DNA of 64,000 bases from Flavobacterium sp. N2270 (GCF_025947225.1 NZ_CP110005.1:1612001-1676000), one strand, 5' to 3'. Shown: positions 50,016-60,561, counted from the first letter of the stretch. Translations and numbers: made by a program. Notes: a model not told the origin generated them from the sequence alone.

Positions 50016-50282
50016 TTATTCTTTCTCTACAACCACTAAATCCATTCCACATTTTGGACATTCTCCCGCTTTGTCATAGGTTTTATCACCCTCACATTTC
50101 ATAGGGCAATAATACATTGCAGCTGTTTCTTCCATTTTAGAATGGTCGTGGCCTTCATGTGAATCCATTTGCATTTCTTCGTTATGCATAGTATCATCAT
50201 GGTGTTCATGTTCTTTTTTCTCTTTACAAGAAACTGTTACGCTTAATAAAGCTATTGCTAAAATTCCAATTACTTTTTTCAT
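50016..50282 (-). CDS. His-rich metal-binding lipoprotein
   Basis: The protein has 88 residues. The lipoprotein signal ends at Cys19 (LLSVTVSCK). A His/Met/Glu-rich stretch at about 24-50 (HEHHDDTMHNEEMQMDSHEG) precedes one CPMK...CPKCGMDL metal-binding domain like the two in the CopA-like protein. It may buffer or deliver copper in the periplasm. It sits between the adaptor and the regulator. Confidence 0.85.
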   Translation of the reverse strand: MKKVIGILAIALLSVTVSCKEKKEHEHHDDTMHNEEMQMDSHEGHDHSKMEETAAMYYCPMKCEGDKTYDKAGECPKCGMDLVVVEKE

Positions 50283-50293
50283 GATTTTAAAAT

Positions 50294-52072
50294 TTATTTG
50301 TTATTAATTGTTTCTTTTACTTCTCCACATTTTAACATGGAAGCTCCAAAATATGGGTTAACTACTTTATTCTCTTTACTTAACCAATTTGAACCTTTGT
50401 CACTATTAGCCATAGGACAAAACTGAACATAAGAACTTCCATTTAAAGGATTAAAAGCCTTTGTCATTGCTATCATTACGTTTGATATTGGTTCAAATGA
50501 TATTCTTAATTCTTTAATGCTTTTTATATGTGTAGCATGAAGTGTTTGCTTTTTCAGCTCTGTTTGATAATTCATCCATACTTTATGAGATTCACCTTTA
50601 AATACGCTCATGTTTATTTTACCAAAAGACTTTTCAAATTCTAATAGGGCTTTTTTAGCAGTATTAAAATCATCTTTTGTTAAGGCATCTTTAAATTCAA
50701 AATAATCTTTATATAATGGTTGTAAACTCTTTTTTGCTTCAGCACTAATCGTTGTTTTTTCTGTTTTTAATACTACTTTTTTATCCTCACTCATAGGCAT
50801 AGAAGAATCTCCATGATTATGACCTGTGCTTACTCTGCCACCTTCCAAATTCATCATGCTTGGTTTTCCTGCTAATTGTGCAGCAGCATCCACATTAAAA
50901 GTACCATTTGCAACAATTTCTTCACCAACTTCTAAACCTTTTTCAATTATATAATCATTCCCCAAAAGTGGTCCTAATGTAACTTCGCGTAATTTGAAAG
51001 TTATTCCTTTATCTGTTTCATTTTTAATGTACACAATAGAGCGTTTTCCTGTCCACATCACTGCCGATTTAGGAACACTTAATGTTGATTTATTGCTTGT
51101 AATTTTAGTTTTTAAAGTACCTGTAGTAAACATTTCAGGTTTGAATTTTAATCCAGAATTAGCTACTTCAACTCTTGCTTTTGCAATTCGAGTCATTGGG
51201 TTTATAAATGGGTCAATAAATGCAATAGTTCCTGAAAATGTTTCTCCTGGAAAAGATGCCACTGTATAATTTATTTTATCTCCTTTTTTAACCCAACTCA
51301 TATCCGATTCGTAAATTTCAAAAAGTACCCAAACGGTTGATAAATCTGCAACATCATAGAGGGTTTGTCCTTTTTGCAGATAATCTCCTAGTTCTACATT
51401 TTTTTTAATGATATAGCCTGAAACATCCGCATAAACAGGAAACTTATCTTGTGTTTTACCTGAAGAAATAATACTGTTAATAGTAGCATCTGAAACTTTC
51501 CAGTTTTTTAATTTCATTTTTACCGATTCGAATAATTGAGGCTGAAGGTCTTTTACACTATAGGCTTCAATAAGTTCTTGTTGTGCACTCGCTAATTCCG
51601 GAGAATAAACATAAGCAACCACTTGTCCTTTTTTAACATATTCGCCTACAAAAGAGACTTGAATTTTTTCAATACGACCTGGAATATGTGATGATTGACT
51701 ATAAACTGTTTTCTCATTCACTTCAATTTTTCCATTCAATGAAATTTCTTTTACGCCATCTGTATTTCCTACTCTGTAAGTAGAGATTCCTGCAATAATC
51801 ATCGCTGATTCAGACATACTAATTGCTTCGGGATCAATATCATCATTACCTGATTCTAAAGGAATTAAATCCATACCACATATAGGACAATCACCAGGTT
51901 CTGGTTGTCTAATTTGTGGATGCATGGAACACGTCCAAACTTCTGCTTTTGATTTGGCTTCTGTTTTATTATCTTCTTCTTTCGTGCTTTCACCAAAGAA
52001 TAGAGCACCTAATAATAGCCCAACTAATAAAGTTACAGCTAATAATATTTTTGTTTTTTTATCTAAGTTCAT
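50294..52072 (-). CDS. cusB: CusB-like RND periplasmic adaptor with metal-binding and DUF3347 domains
   Basis: The protein has 592 residues. An N-terminal membrane anchor at about 8-27 is followed by a CSMH...CPICGMDL metal-binding domain at 46-72. A CusB-type adaptor body comes next (YVYSPELASAQQELI, then a barrel-sandwich domain). The C-terminal part from about 445 resembles DUF3347 and includes VQFCPMANS. It bridges the RND pump and the TolC-like channel. It lies 2 bases from the TolC-like gene. Confidence 0.87.
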   Translation of the reverse strand: MNLDKKTKILLAVTLLVGLLLGALFFGESTKEEDNKTEAKSKAEVWTCSMHPQIRQPEPGDCPICGMDLIPLESGNDDIDPEAISMSESAMIIAGISTYRVGNTDGVKEISLNGKIEVNEKTVYSQSSHIPGRIEKIQVSFVGEYVKKGQVVAYVYSPELASAQQELIEAYSVKDLQPQLFESVKMKLKNWKVSDATINSIISSGKTQDKFPVYADVSGYIIKKNVELGDYLQKGQTLYDVADLSTVWVLFEIYESDMSWVKKGDKINYTVASFPGETFSGTIAFIDPFINPMTRIAKARVEVANSGLKFKPEMFTTGTLKTKITSNKSTLSVPKSAVMWTGKRSIVYIKNETDKGITFKLREVTLGPLLGNDYIIEKGLEVGEEIVANGTFNVDAAAQLAGKPSMMNLEGGRVSTGHNHGDSSMPMSEDKKVVLKTEKTTISAEAKKSLQPLYKDYFEFKDALTKDDFNTAKKALLEFEKSFGKINMSVFKGESHKVWMNYQTELKKQTLHATHIKSIKELRISFEPISNVMIAMTKAFNPLNGSSYVQFCPMANSDKGSNWLSKENKVVNPYFGASMLKCGEVKETINNK

Positions 52073-52074
52073 AA

Positions 52075-53295
52075 TTAAAATTGTTTTGCTGTTAAATAAT
52101 CCAATTCAGCTAATTTTATATAAAAAGTACTAGTACTCGACAACTGCATTTTTTGATACTTTAAAAACTCTTGTTGCATGCGTAATACTTCTTCAAAATC
52201 TTTATTCGCATTACTGTAATAAGCGAATAGTAGATTCAAACTTTTAGAAAGTGTTAGTACTTGACCTTCATATAATTTTAATAAATCTCTTTCCTTTTCT
52301 AATTCAAAAACAAGTTTATAGTACGTGCCGTTTAATTTGTTTTCATACGCTTCTTTTTGAAAAGCATAACTTTCTTGCATTAGTTTTGCTTCTTTCGTTG
52401 CAGCATTGTATTTTTTTCTAAAAATTGGTAAACTTACCGAAACCATTGGCATGATAATATCTTTACCAGAATCAGGAAAGTTATTCATTCCTTTCCCTAC
52501 CAAAACATAATCTAAACCAAGACCTAATTTAGGTAAACCTTGTTTTCTAGCTACTTCTGAAGCTACTTCTGAAGCTTGTTTTTTTAATTCAAGCTCTTGT
52601 AGAATTGGGTTAGTGGTTATAGAATCTTTGCGGTATTCTATTGGTAATTCAATTACTTCTATTTCTTGAGCCACTACAATTTTTTCATCGTACTTTCTAT
52701 TTAGAATACTATTCAACCAAGATGTTAATGCAGATTCTTTTTTAGTTAAAATTTCTAAATTAGTTTGTGCATCTTTAATCATTATATCTACACGTAAGAC
52801 ATCTACTAAACTTCCTTTACCGTTTTCAAATTTTGCATTGGCAATATTTTTATATGATTCAAGAATTTTGATGTTTTCTTGTTCAATTTCTTTTAGTTTT
52901 ATCAACTCATACAATGGATAATAAGCAGTAGCAACTTGAGAATACAGTAAATTTTTAGCATTTAAAAAGGCTTGATATTTACTTTCAGCCATTAAGGTTG
53001 TAGCATTTTTTTGGGCTTTTAAAGTGCCAAACCAAGGAAACATTTGCGTTAGTGAAAATCGCATATTTTGAGGGCCAAGTCTTGTTTCTACGGGTGAAAT
53101 AAAATAACCCATGGAAAGATTTGGATCTGGTAAAGAACTTACTTGTGGTATTTTTTGCATGGCTGCTTCAAACTCCTTATACTTTGCTTTTAATTCTGGA
53201 TTATTTTCTGCAGCAATAATATAATAGTCGTTTATAGATTGACCTTCAACATTATATGCAAAAAATAGAATGAATATGATTAGTATTTTACGCAT
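52075..53295 (-). CDS. TolC-family outer membrane channel (CusC-like)
   Basis: The protein has 406 residues. A signal peptide (IIFILFFAYNVEG) is followed by two long coiled-coil repeat units typical of the outer membrane efflux family (KYKEFEAAMQKIPQ..., then LMQESYAFQKEAYENKL). The start overlaps the RND pump stop by 8 bases, so the tripartite genes are translated together. It forms the exit duct for copper or silver. Confidence 0.86.
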   Translation of the reverse strand: MRKILIIFILFFAYNVEGQSINDYYIIAAENNPELKAKYKEFEAAMQKIPQVSSLPDPNLSMGYFISPVETRLGPQNMRFSLTQMFPWFGTLKAQKNATTLMAESKYQAFLNAKNLLYSQVATAYYPLYELIKLKEIEQENIKILESYKNIANAKFENGKGSLVDVLRVDIMIKDAQTNLEILTKKESALTSWLNSILNRKYDEKIVVAQEIEVIELPIEYRKDSITTNPILQELELKKQASEVASEVARKQGLPKLGLGLDYVLVGKGMNNFPDSGKDIIMPMVSVSLPIFRKKYNAATKEAKLMQESYAFQKEAYENKLNGTYYKLVFELEKERDLLKLYEGQVLTLSKSLNLLFAYYSNANKDFEEVLRMQQEFLKYQKMQLSSTSTFYIKLAELDYLTAKQF

Positions 53296-56200
53296 TTCTT
53301 TTTTCTTTATTTTTAATTACTGTTTCTCTCCAAAACGCTTGTAATACAGGTACTACAAACATGGTCATAATTTGAATGGTCATACCGCCAAAAGTTGGAA
53401 TAGCCATTGGAATCATAATATCTGAACCTTTTCCTGTTGAGGTTAAAACAGGAAGTAAAGCAATAATTGTTGTTGCAGCTGTCATTACTGCAGGACGAAC
53501 TCTCATTTTACCTGCTTCAACAACTGCTTCTCTAACTTCATTTACCGTTTGTGGATTTTTTTCTTCAAAGACTTGATGAATATAAGTTCCCATTATCACA
53601 CCATCATCTGTTGCTATTCCAAACAAAGCAATAAAACCTACCCAAACTGCAACACTTAAATTAATGGAATGCATTTGGAATAAATCTCGCATGTTTACAT
53701 CTGCAATTGTAAAATTCATAAACCAATCTTGTCCATAAAGCCATAACATGATAAATCCACCTGCAAAAGCAACAAAAACTCCAGAGAAATGGATGGACGA
53801 TGCAATAACCGTTTTGAATTGAAAATAGAGTAATAAAAAGATAACAACCAAACAAATTGGAATTACAATAGAAAGCCTTTTCATAGCTCTAATTTGATTT
53901 TCATAACTTCCTGAAAACTTATAATTAACTCCTTGTGGTACTATTAATTCTCCCGAATCAATTTTAGTTTGAATAGCTTTTTGTGCATCATTCACTACAT
54001 CGACTTCTGCATATCCATCATTTTTATCGAAAAGTACAAATCCAACCAAAAAAGTATCTTCACTTTTAATCGCTTGAGGTCCTTTTTTGTATTCAAACTG
54101 TACCAATTGCCCTAATGGAATTTGTGCTCCAGTTGGAGTTGCAACTAATATTTTACTCAGAGCTTCGGGGCTATCTCTCAATTCTCTAGGATAACGAACT
54201 CGAATAGGGTAACGTTCCCGACCTTCAACCGTTGAAGAAATTTTCATTCCACCAATTGCTGTTTCTATTGTTTGTTGGATATCTTCTACATTTAGACCAA
54301 AACGTGCAATTTTTTCTCTGTCAATGTTCAAATGTAAATAAGGTTTTCCAACAATTCTATCCGCAAAAACTGCTTCACGTTTTACGGAAGGCACTTCTTT
54401 AATAATGGCTTCCAATTCTAAACCGAATTCTTCAATTGTTTTTAAATCGGGACCAAAAACTTTTATTCCCATAGGTGCTCTCATACCGGTTTGGAGCATT
54501 ACCAAACGTGTTTCTATAGGTTGTAATTTAGGAGCTGATGTAACACCAGGTATCTTTGATGCTTTTACAATTTCATTCCAAATATCATCTGGTGATTGAA
54601 TTATATCTCGCCAATTTCTATAGAAAGTACCATCATCATCTGGAATAAGGTTTTTAATCGAAATAGCCTGTTTTAAAGCCTCATCATGTGAAAGACTATC
54701 ACCAGATTTTGTAATAAAACGTCCTTTATTGTCTGTCTTAAATCGCATTCGATGCCCATCAGGATCTAAAATGAATTCTGGTTTATAATTGATAATATTT
54801 TCATACATAGAAATAGGAGCAGGGTCTAAAGCACTTTCTACACGTCCTAATTTACCAACAGCCATATCGACTTCGGGAATATGATTCAAAATCATATCTA
54901 ATTGACCCACTACTTTTCTGTTTTGTTCTACACCTGCATGAGGCATTGATGTAGGCATTAATAAATAACTACCTTCGTTAAGCGTTGGCATAAACTCGGA
55001 ACCAATGCCTGGAAAAGTATGAGATGGAACTGACCATGCTTTAGTTTCTCTAATATTCCAACCTAATTTATCAAATCCTTTAGCTACAAAACCAAACGTA
55101 CTTTCAAAACCTATCCATACCAACAAACCGAATAGTAATGTTATCATTGGTAATAACATGAATTTGCCCTTATTTTCTAAACACCAACGCAGTACTTTTT
55201 CGTAGGAACTTACAATATATAGGAGTGCACCTATTATTATTCCTAACAAAACAATTACAAATAGATAATTACCTATAATACTTATTTGCGGGCCTAATGG
55301 CATCCATTCTTCCGTAAGGAAAAAAGAAACAATAAATAATACTATTGCTAAATTAAAATGTTTTGTATAGGTTTGGAATTTTTGAGGAATTCTGTGATTG
55401 AACAAGTCATACATACCCATAAAAGTTAATCCCAATGGAATCCAAATTTTGAAATAAATACTTAATAAAATACCTCCTGAAATAAATACATATGACCAGA
55501 AACGTTTTACCCTTTTTTTATCATAATCTATCCCAAATAAATAATTAGCTAAAGAGGGAAGCACTACAATTCCAAGTACAAAAGCTCCTAATAGAGCAAA
55601 GGTTTTAGTAAATGCTAATGGTCTAAACAATTTACCCTCGGCAGATTCCATTGCAAAAACAGGAATAAAACTAACCACCGTAGTTGCTAAAGCAGTTGTA
55701 ATAGCAGAAACAACTTCAGTAGTTGCTTCATAAATTACTTGCATAAGTTTTGCCCCTTTTGCCCCTTCATTATGTGGCATTTCGAGATGTCTAATAATAT
55801 TTTCGACAAAGACGACTCCAACATCTACCATTACTCCAATAGCAATAGCAATACCGGATAATGCAACAACATTTGCATCTACACCAGCATAACGCATGAC
55901 AATAAAAGTCATTAAAACACCAACGGGTAATAAACTGGAAATTATTAAAGAGGCTCTTAAATTAAAAACTAAAAGCAAAACAACAATAATACTAATTAGA
56001 ACTTCATGAGAAAGTGCTGTTTCTAACGTTCCTATTGTTTCATGAATTAAATCTGTTCGATCATAAAAAGGAACAATTGTTAATTGACTTACAACACCAT
56101 TAGCTAATGTTTTTTTAGGTAAACCAGATGCAATTTCACTGATTTTAGATTTTACACCATTAATTACTTCTAATGGATTAGAGCCATATCGTGCAATGAC

Positions 56201-57112
56201 AACACCACCAACCACTTCAGCACCACCTTTATCTAAAATTCCTCTTCTAGTTGAGGGTCCTAATGCAACTACACCTATATCTTTTATTCTTATTGGAACA
56301 TTATCTTTAACTGCAACAACAGCCAATTCAATGTCTTCTACTTTTTTCACATAACCAAGACCTCTAACTAAATATTCGGCCTGGTTAATTTCAATAGTTT
56401 TTGCACCAACATCTTTATTTGATTTTTGTACCGCAGTCATTACTTGCATCAAACTAATATTGTAAGCTTTTAATGCATCAGGATTAACGTCTATTTGGTA
56501 CTCTTTTACAAAACCTCCGATAGATGCTACTTCTGAAACTCCTTGCACAGCATTTAAACCGTACTTAATATAGAAATCTTGTGCTGTTCTAATTTCTTGT
56601 AAATCCCATCCACCTGTTGGATTTCCATCTTTATCTCTTCCTTCAACTGTGTACCAATACACTTGCCCTAATGCTGTTGCATCTGGTCCAAGTGATGGTT
56701 TTACATTTTCAGGTAATAAACTATTAGGTAATGAATTTAATTTTTCAAGTATTCTGGATCTAGACCAGTAGAATTCAATATCATCATCGAAGATTATATA
56801 AATACTTGAAAAACCAAAAATAGAATTACTTCTAATGGATTTTACACCTGGAATACCTAATAAATAAGTAGTCAAAGGATAAGAGATTTGGTCTTCAATA
56901 TCCTGTGGTGATCTACCTTGCCATTGTGTAAAAACAATTTGTTGATTTTCACCAATATCTGGAATAGCATCAACCGCAACTGAATCAGAAGGAAGGAAAG
57001 GTATTTTCCAGTTAAACGGAGCTGTAGCAATACCCCATAAAATTAGCACCATTAGAATAAGTACAGTTACTAATCTATTTTCTAGGAAATATTTTATTAT
57101 TTTATTTAACAT
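53288..57112 (-). CDS. cusA: CusA/CzcA-type RND heavy-metal efflux pump
   Basis: The protein has 1274 residues, longer than the usual 1040. The N-terminus (LRTVLILMVLILWG-like helix) is followed by a periplasmic porter domain with the family motif DAIPDIGENQ and the cation channel AIGVMVDVGVVFVEN. An added periplasmic or membrane segment lies between about 500 and 690, and the second half has a conserved GFIALFGIATDDGV motif. Family and neighbours indicate copper or silver; CusA uses a Met triad, which I have not verified. Confidence 0.88.
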   Translation of the reverse strand: MLNKIIKYFLENRLVTVLILMVLILWGIATAPFNWKIPFLPSDSVAVDAIPDIGENQQIVFTQWQGRSPQDIEDQISYPLTTYLLGIPGVKSIRSNSIFGFSSIYIIFDDDIEFYWSRSRILEKLNSLPNSLLPENVKPSLGPDATALGQVYWYTVEGRDKDGNPTGGWDLQEIRTAQDFYIKYGLNAVQGVSEVASIGGFVKEYQIDVNPDALKAYNISLMQVMTAVQKSNKDVGAKTIEINQAEYLVRGLGYVKKVEDIELAVVAVKDNVPIRIKDIGVVALGPSTRRGILDKGGAEVVGGVVIARYGSNPLEVINGVKSKISEIASGLPKKTLANGVVSQLTIVPFYDRTDLIHETIGTLETALSHEVLISIIVVLLLVFNLRASLIISSLLPVGVLMTFIVMRYAGVDANVVALSGIAIAIGVMVDVGVVFVENIIRHLEMPHNEGAKGAKLMQVIYEATTEVVSAITTALATTVVSFIPVFAMESAEGKLFRPLAFTKTFALLGAFVLGIVVLPSLANYLFGIDYDKKRVKRFWSYVFISGGILLSIYFKIWIPLGLTFMGMYDLFNHRIPQKFQTYTKHFNLAIVLFIVSFFLTEEWMPLGPQISIIGNYLFVIVLLGIIIGALLYIVSSYEKVLRWCLENKGKFMLLPMITLLFGLLVWIGFESTFGFVAKGFDKLGWNIRETKAWSVPSHTFPGIGSEFMPTLNEGSYLLMPTSMPHAGVEQNRKVVGQLDMILNHIPEVDMAVGKLGRVESALDPAPISMYENIINYKPEFILDPDGHRMRFKTDNKGRFITKSGDSLSHDEALKQAISIKNLIPDDDGTFYRNWRDIIQSPDDIWNEIVKASKIPGVTSAPKLQPIETRLVMLQTGMRAPMGIKVFGPDLKTIEEFGLELEAIIKEVPSVKREAVFADRIVGKPYLHLNIDREKIARFGLNVEDIQQTIETAIGGMKISSTVEGRERYPIRVRYPRELRDSPEALSKILVATPTGAQIPLGQLVQFEYKKGPQAIKSEDTFLVGFVLFDKNDGYAEVDVVNDAQKAIQTKIDSGELIVPQGVNYKFSGSYENQIRAMKRLSIVIPICLVVIFLLLYFQFKTVIASSIHFSGVFVAFAGGFIMLWLYGQDWFMNFTIADVNMRDLFQMHSINLSVAVWVGFIALFGIATDDGVIMGTYIHQVFEEKNPQTVNEVREAVVEAGKMRVRPAVMTAATTIIALLPVLTSTGKGSDIMIPMAIPTFGGMTIQIMTMFVVPVLQAFWRETVIKNKEKRNA

Positions 57113-57177
57113 CTGAATATAATATTTACAACCAACAAAAAATATTTATCAAGGTTTTTGATGAATATTTGTTGAAT

Positions 57178-57210
57178 ATTCCTCTAAAGTAGAAAATACT
57201 TTAGAGGAAT
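57178..57210. terminator. 14-base perfect hairpin after the HMA gene
   Basis: ATTCCTCTAAAGTA at 57178-57191 pairs exactly with 57197-57210 around a 5-base loop. It lies 28 bases after the minus-strand HMA gene and upstream of the copper run. There is no clear T-run, so it may be a weak terminator or a binding site. Confidence 0.5.
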
Positions 57211-57238
57211 AGGTTAATTACAATTTATTAAAGTACAA

Positions 57239-57580
57239 TTACTCGCGGTCATACTGACAACATCCCGGAAGGTTGTCGTAATCTTCATCTTTTGCTTTAA
57301 CAAGCTCTGAATCATATCCAACTAAAGCTATACGCTTTGCTATTTCTTCTTTATTTGTTTTAGATTCATCATAAGTTACTGTTGCTATTTTAGTTTCTTT
57401 GTTCCATACTACTGTAGCAATATCTTTGATGTTTCCTGCTTTTTCTATCGTTTTTTTACACATTCCACAATTCCCTGAAACTTTAATTTCCTCTGTTTTT
57501 GTGTTTTTTGTTTGTGCATTTATAGTGGTAGATAACAATACTGTGATTGCTATCATTATTTTTACTAATGATTTTTTCAT
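57239..57580 (-). CDS. Periplasmic HMA-domain protein (MerP-like)
   Basis: The protein has 113 residues. A signal peptide (MIAITVLLSTTINAQ) is followed by an HMA domain with the pair Cys38 and Cys41 (NCGMCKK) and the family pattern AGNIKDIATVVWNKET. The tail ends in GCCQYDRE, a second Cys pair. It probably captures metal in the periplasm and passes it to the efflux systems. It lies between the two metal runs. Confidence 0.86.
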   Translation of the reverse strand: MKKSLVKIMIAITVLLSTTINAQTKNTKTEEIKVSGNCGMCKKTIEKAGNIKDIATVVWNKETKIATVTYDESKTNKEEIAKRIALVGYDSELVKAKDEDYDNLPGCCQYDRE

Positions 57581-57768
57581 TTTATATGATTTTAGTATTC
57601 AAAAAGAATTTTTTTTTGAATGATTTTTTGAAATAAATTTAAATTGAATAGCAGCTATAATAAATTAAATAAGCATGTTAAACATGATAATTTAAGATTC
57701 AAAAGTCTGTTATAAAAAAATAGCAAATGCTATAAATTTGACATAAGTATGGCTGTCAAATTTTAAAT

Positions 57769-58125
57769 TTAGCTTATTTTAGGTATAAGCCATATAGAAG
57801 GAAAGCCATCTGAAAGTAAATTTTCAGAATGGTAAAATTTTGATTTACTTGTAGAAAAATCAAAATTATTATTTGTAAATTCTATTTCATTATAAATAAA
57901 TAAACTAAAACCAACAGAAGAGACAGTAGTACAGTTTGAGTGTCCGCAACTTCCATTACATCCTTCATCATCCATGCTGTTGTCACAACAGCTTTTTTCT
58001 TTTGTATTAGAAGTAGAAACTTCTTTTTCACAAGATTGTTGATTGTCACTACCACATGCAAAAGAGCTGTTAGGAATAAAAAATATACCTAAAAGCAATA
58101 TTGTTATAATGTATGACTTTTTCAT
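57769..58125 (-). CDS. Cys-rich secreted protein of the Czc-type cluster
   Basis: The protein has 118 residues. The signal peptide (residues 1-23) leaves a mature N-terminus starting ACGSD. Seven Cys lie within the next 42 residues in patterns such as SCC, GSC and SNC, which would suit metal binding. The second half is a neutral strand-rich tail. I recognise it only as a small protein found with flavobacterial metal efflux genes. It lies 72 bases from the ZntA-like gene. Confidence 0.75.
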   Translation of the reverse strand: MKKSYIITILLLGIFFIPNSSFACGSDNQQSCEKEVSTSNTKEKSCCDNSMDDEGCNGSCGHSNCTTVSSVGFSLFIYNEIEFTNNNFDFSTSKSKFYHSENLLSDGFPSIWLIPKIS

Positions 58126-58197
58126 TTATTGTTATAATAACGCATCAAAGTTAATCAAAATAAATTAATTTTTATAAAGAAAATGTTAATAATACAA

Positions 58198-60189
58198 TCA
58201 AAACTTCATTCTTTGTATTCTAACAGCGTTTAATATTGCTAATAAAGCAACTCCAACATCTGCAAAAACGGCTTCCCACATAGTTGCTAAACCACCAGCA
58301 CCTAGAATTAGAACTATCGCTTTTACTGTAAAAGCTAAAGTGATATTTTGCCAAACAATTTTCTTGGTTTGTTTTCCAATGTTTATTGCTATTGGAATTT
58401 TTGAAGGTTTATCGTCTTGAATTACTACATCAGCCGTTTCAATTGTTGCATCACTACCTAAACCTCCCATTGCTATACCCACATTGCTTAAAGCGACTAC
58501 TGGTGCATCATTAACACCATCACCTACAAAAGCTACTGTTTGGTTTTTAGCTATAATTTCTTTGACTTTATTTACTTTATCTTCTGGTAATAAATCACCA
58601 AACGCATTTGTAATTCCTAATTTTTGAGCCACAAATTGTACCACGTTATTTTTATCTCCACTTAACATAGTAGTTTTGATTCCTAATACTTTTAGTTTAT
58701 CGATAGTTCGCTGTGCATCTTCTTTTATACTATCTGCAATGGTTAAGTAACCGACAAATTTATTATCATACGCCACTGCAATCAGTGTATACACAATACT
58801 TGATGGATCAATATCATATTTAATAGAAAACTTATCCATTAATTTAAAGTTTCCCACTAAAAGTTCTTTACCATTTGCACTAGCTTTTAAACCGTGTCCA
58901 GCTATTTCTTTAACTTCCTTAAGACTGATTTTACTATCTATTTCTCCAACAAAATCATGAATAGCTGTAGCTACTGGATGTGTACTTTGGCTTTCAATAG
59001 CGTTTACTAATTGAAGTATTTCTTTTTGGTCAAATTCCGATTTAAAAACTACTTCTTGTACTTTAAAAACACCTTCTGTCATGGTTCCTGTTTTGTCCAT
59101 CACTACGTTTTGAATAGAAGCCATTACGTCTAAAAAATTACTTCCTTTGAAAAGGATTCCGTTTTTAGAAGCTGCTCCAATTCCACCAAAATATCCTAAT
59201 GGAATACTAATAACTAATGCACAAGGACATGAAATTACCAAGAAAATTAAAGCTCTATACAACCAATCGTTAAAAACATAATTTTCTACAAAAAGCATTG
59301 GCACTAAACATATTCCAATGGCTAAAAACACCACAATAGGTGTGTAGATTTTAGCAAATTTTCTAATGAATAATTCGGTTGGAGCTTTTTTAGATGTTGC
59401 TTCTTGCACCATTTCCAGAATTTTTGATAATTTACTATCTGTATAAGCTGTTGTTACTTTAACTTGAGAAACCGAATTCAAATTAATCATTCCTGCTAAA
59501 ACTGTTTCTCCTTTTAGTTTTGAATCTGGTTTACTTTCTCCCGTAAGAGCTGCTGTATTGAAGGAAGCTTTATCTGATACTAATTCTCCATCTAAACCTA
59601 ATTTTTCTCCAGCTTTAAGTTGGATTATATCTCCGATTTTAGCCGTTGATGCTTTAATGGTTTTAGCTACATTATTCTCTATAATAGTAACTTCGTCAGG
59701 TCTTTGATCTAATAATGATTTTATATTTCTTTTGGCTCTTTGTACTGCCAATGATTGAAAAATTTCTCCAATGGCATAAAATAGCATTACCGCTACACCT
59801 TCAGGATATTCACCAATAGCAAAAGCCCCTATAGTAGCAATAGACATTAGTAAAAATTCAGAGAATACATCACTTTTACGAATACTTTGTATGGCTTCTT
59901 TTATAACTGGGAGTCCGACTGGTATATAGGCTGCAACATACCAAACTATTCTAACCCAACCTGTAAACCAAGATTGGGTAAAATAATTATCAAAACCAAT
60001 GGCCAACAATAATAAGCCGAAACTTATTATTGCTGGTAAAAATAATTGGAAGGTAGATTTTTCTTTAGAAGCATGGTCATGATCATGTCCATCATCTTCT
60101 GCATGTTCCTCTTCTGCTTTATTGATTTTTTCTTCAATTCTACAGCATTCTGCATCGTCTACTATTTTTTGTGATTTTTTATCTGTCAT
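58198..60189 (-). CDS. Zinc/cadmium-type heavy-metal P-type ATPase
   Basis: The protein has 663 residues. There is no N-terminal HMA domain; a CC pair at 15-16 and a His/Asp stretch (DDGHDHDH, 32-39) occupy its place. TGES lies near 216, CPC at 321-323, DKTGT at 365-369 and GDGVNDAPV later. The PGEV-type and DVGVALLAI features fit ZntA/CadA more than CopA. It would export Zn(II), Cd(II) or Pb(II). It follows the DUF3703 gene by 6 bases. Confidence 0.88.
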   Translation of the reverse strand: MTDKKSQKIVDDAECCRIEEKINKAEEEHAEDDGHDHDHASKEKSTFQLFLPAIISFGLLLLAIGFDNYFTQSWFTGWVRIVWYVAAYIPVGLPVIKEAIQSIRKSDVFSEFLLMSIATIGAFAIGEYPEGVAVMLFYAIGEIFQSLAVQRAKRNIKSLLDQRPDEVTIIENNVAKTIKASTAKIGDIIQLKAGEKLGLDGELVSDKASFNTAALTGESKPDSKLKGETVLAGMINLNSVSQVKVTTAYTDSKLSKILEMVQEATSKKAPTELFIRKFAKIYTPIVVFLAIGICLVPMLFVENYVFNDWLYRALIFLVISCPCALVISIPLGYFGGIGAASKNGILFKGSNFLDVMASIQNVVMDKTGTMTEGVFKVQEVVFKSEFDQKEILQLVNAIESQSTHPVATAIHDFVGEIDSKISLKEVKEIAGHGLKASANGKELLVGNFKLMDKFSIKYDIDPSSIVYTLIAVAYDNKFVGYLTIADSIKEDAQRTIDKLKVLGIKTTMLSGDKNNVVQFVAQKLGITNAFGDLLPEDKVNKVKEIIAKNQTVAFVGDGVNDAPVVALSNVGIAMGGLGSDATIETADVVIQDDKPSKIPIAINIGKQTKKIVWQNITLAFTVKAIVLILGAGGLATMWEAVFADVGVALLAILNAVRIQRMKF

Positions 60190-60195
60190 AATAAT

Positions 60196-60561
60196 CTATG
60201 TGTTTACGTTTAGTATTTTTTGAATGTCTTCAGGAATTTCCATTGCTCTTAATGGTGGAACATTTGCACCACCAGTATTTCCGACAGGAATGTGACCCAC
60301 AAATGATTTTACACCACCTACTAGTAATCTTGGTATTTGACCCACTATTTCTTTAGTGTTTTTTATTTTAATTCCAAATTGTAACATTTTCCAATGAACA
60401 AATGTATGTTCATACGGATATTTTTGTCCGATTATGTGTGCTCTTTCTAAATGAAACCAAGACTTTTGTAAATTGTTTTCCTTAAAATTATTCTTTGCTA
60501 ATTCTAGTTCAGCATTATAAAAAGGTTTCAATTTTGAAGGCATATTAGTATTTACTTTCAT
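60196..60561 (-). CDS. DUF3703 family protein
   Basis: The protein has 121 residues, with the pattern WFHLERAHIIGQKYPYEHTFVHWKML and the tail GNTGGANVPPLRAMEIPEDI of DUF3703. It is cytoplasmic by lack of signal. The family recurs between czcB and P-type ATPase genes. Conserved His residues suggest metal handling, but the role is unknown. Confidence 0.85.
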   Translation of the reverse strand: MKVNTNMPSKLKPFYNAELELAKNNFKENNLQKSWFHLERAHIIGQKYPYEHTFVHWKMLQFGIKIKNTKEIVGQIPRLLVGGVKSFVGHIPVGNTGGANVPPLRAMEIPEDIQKILNVNT

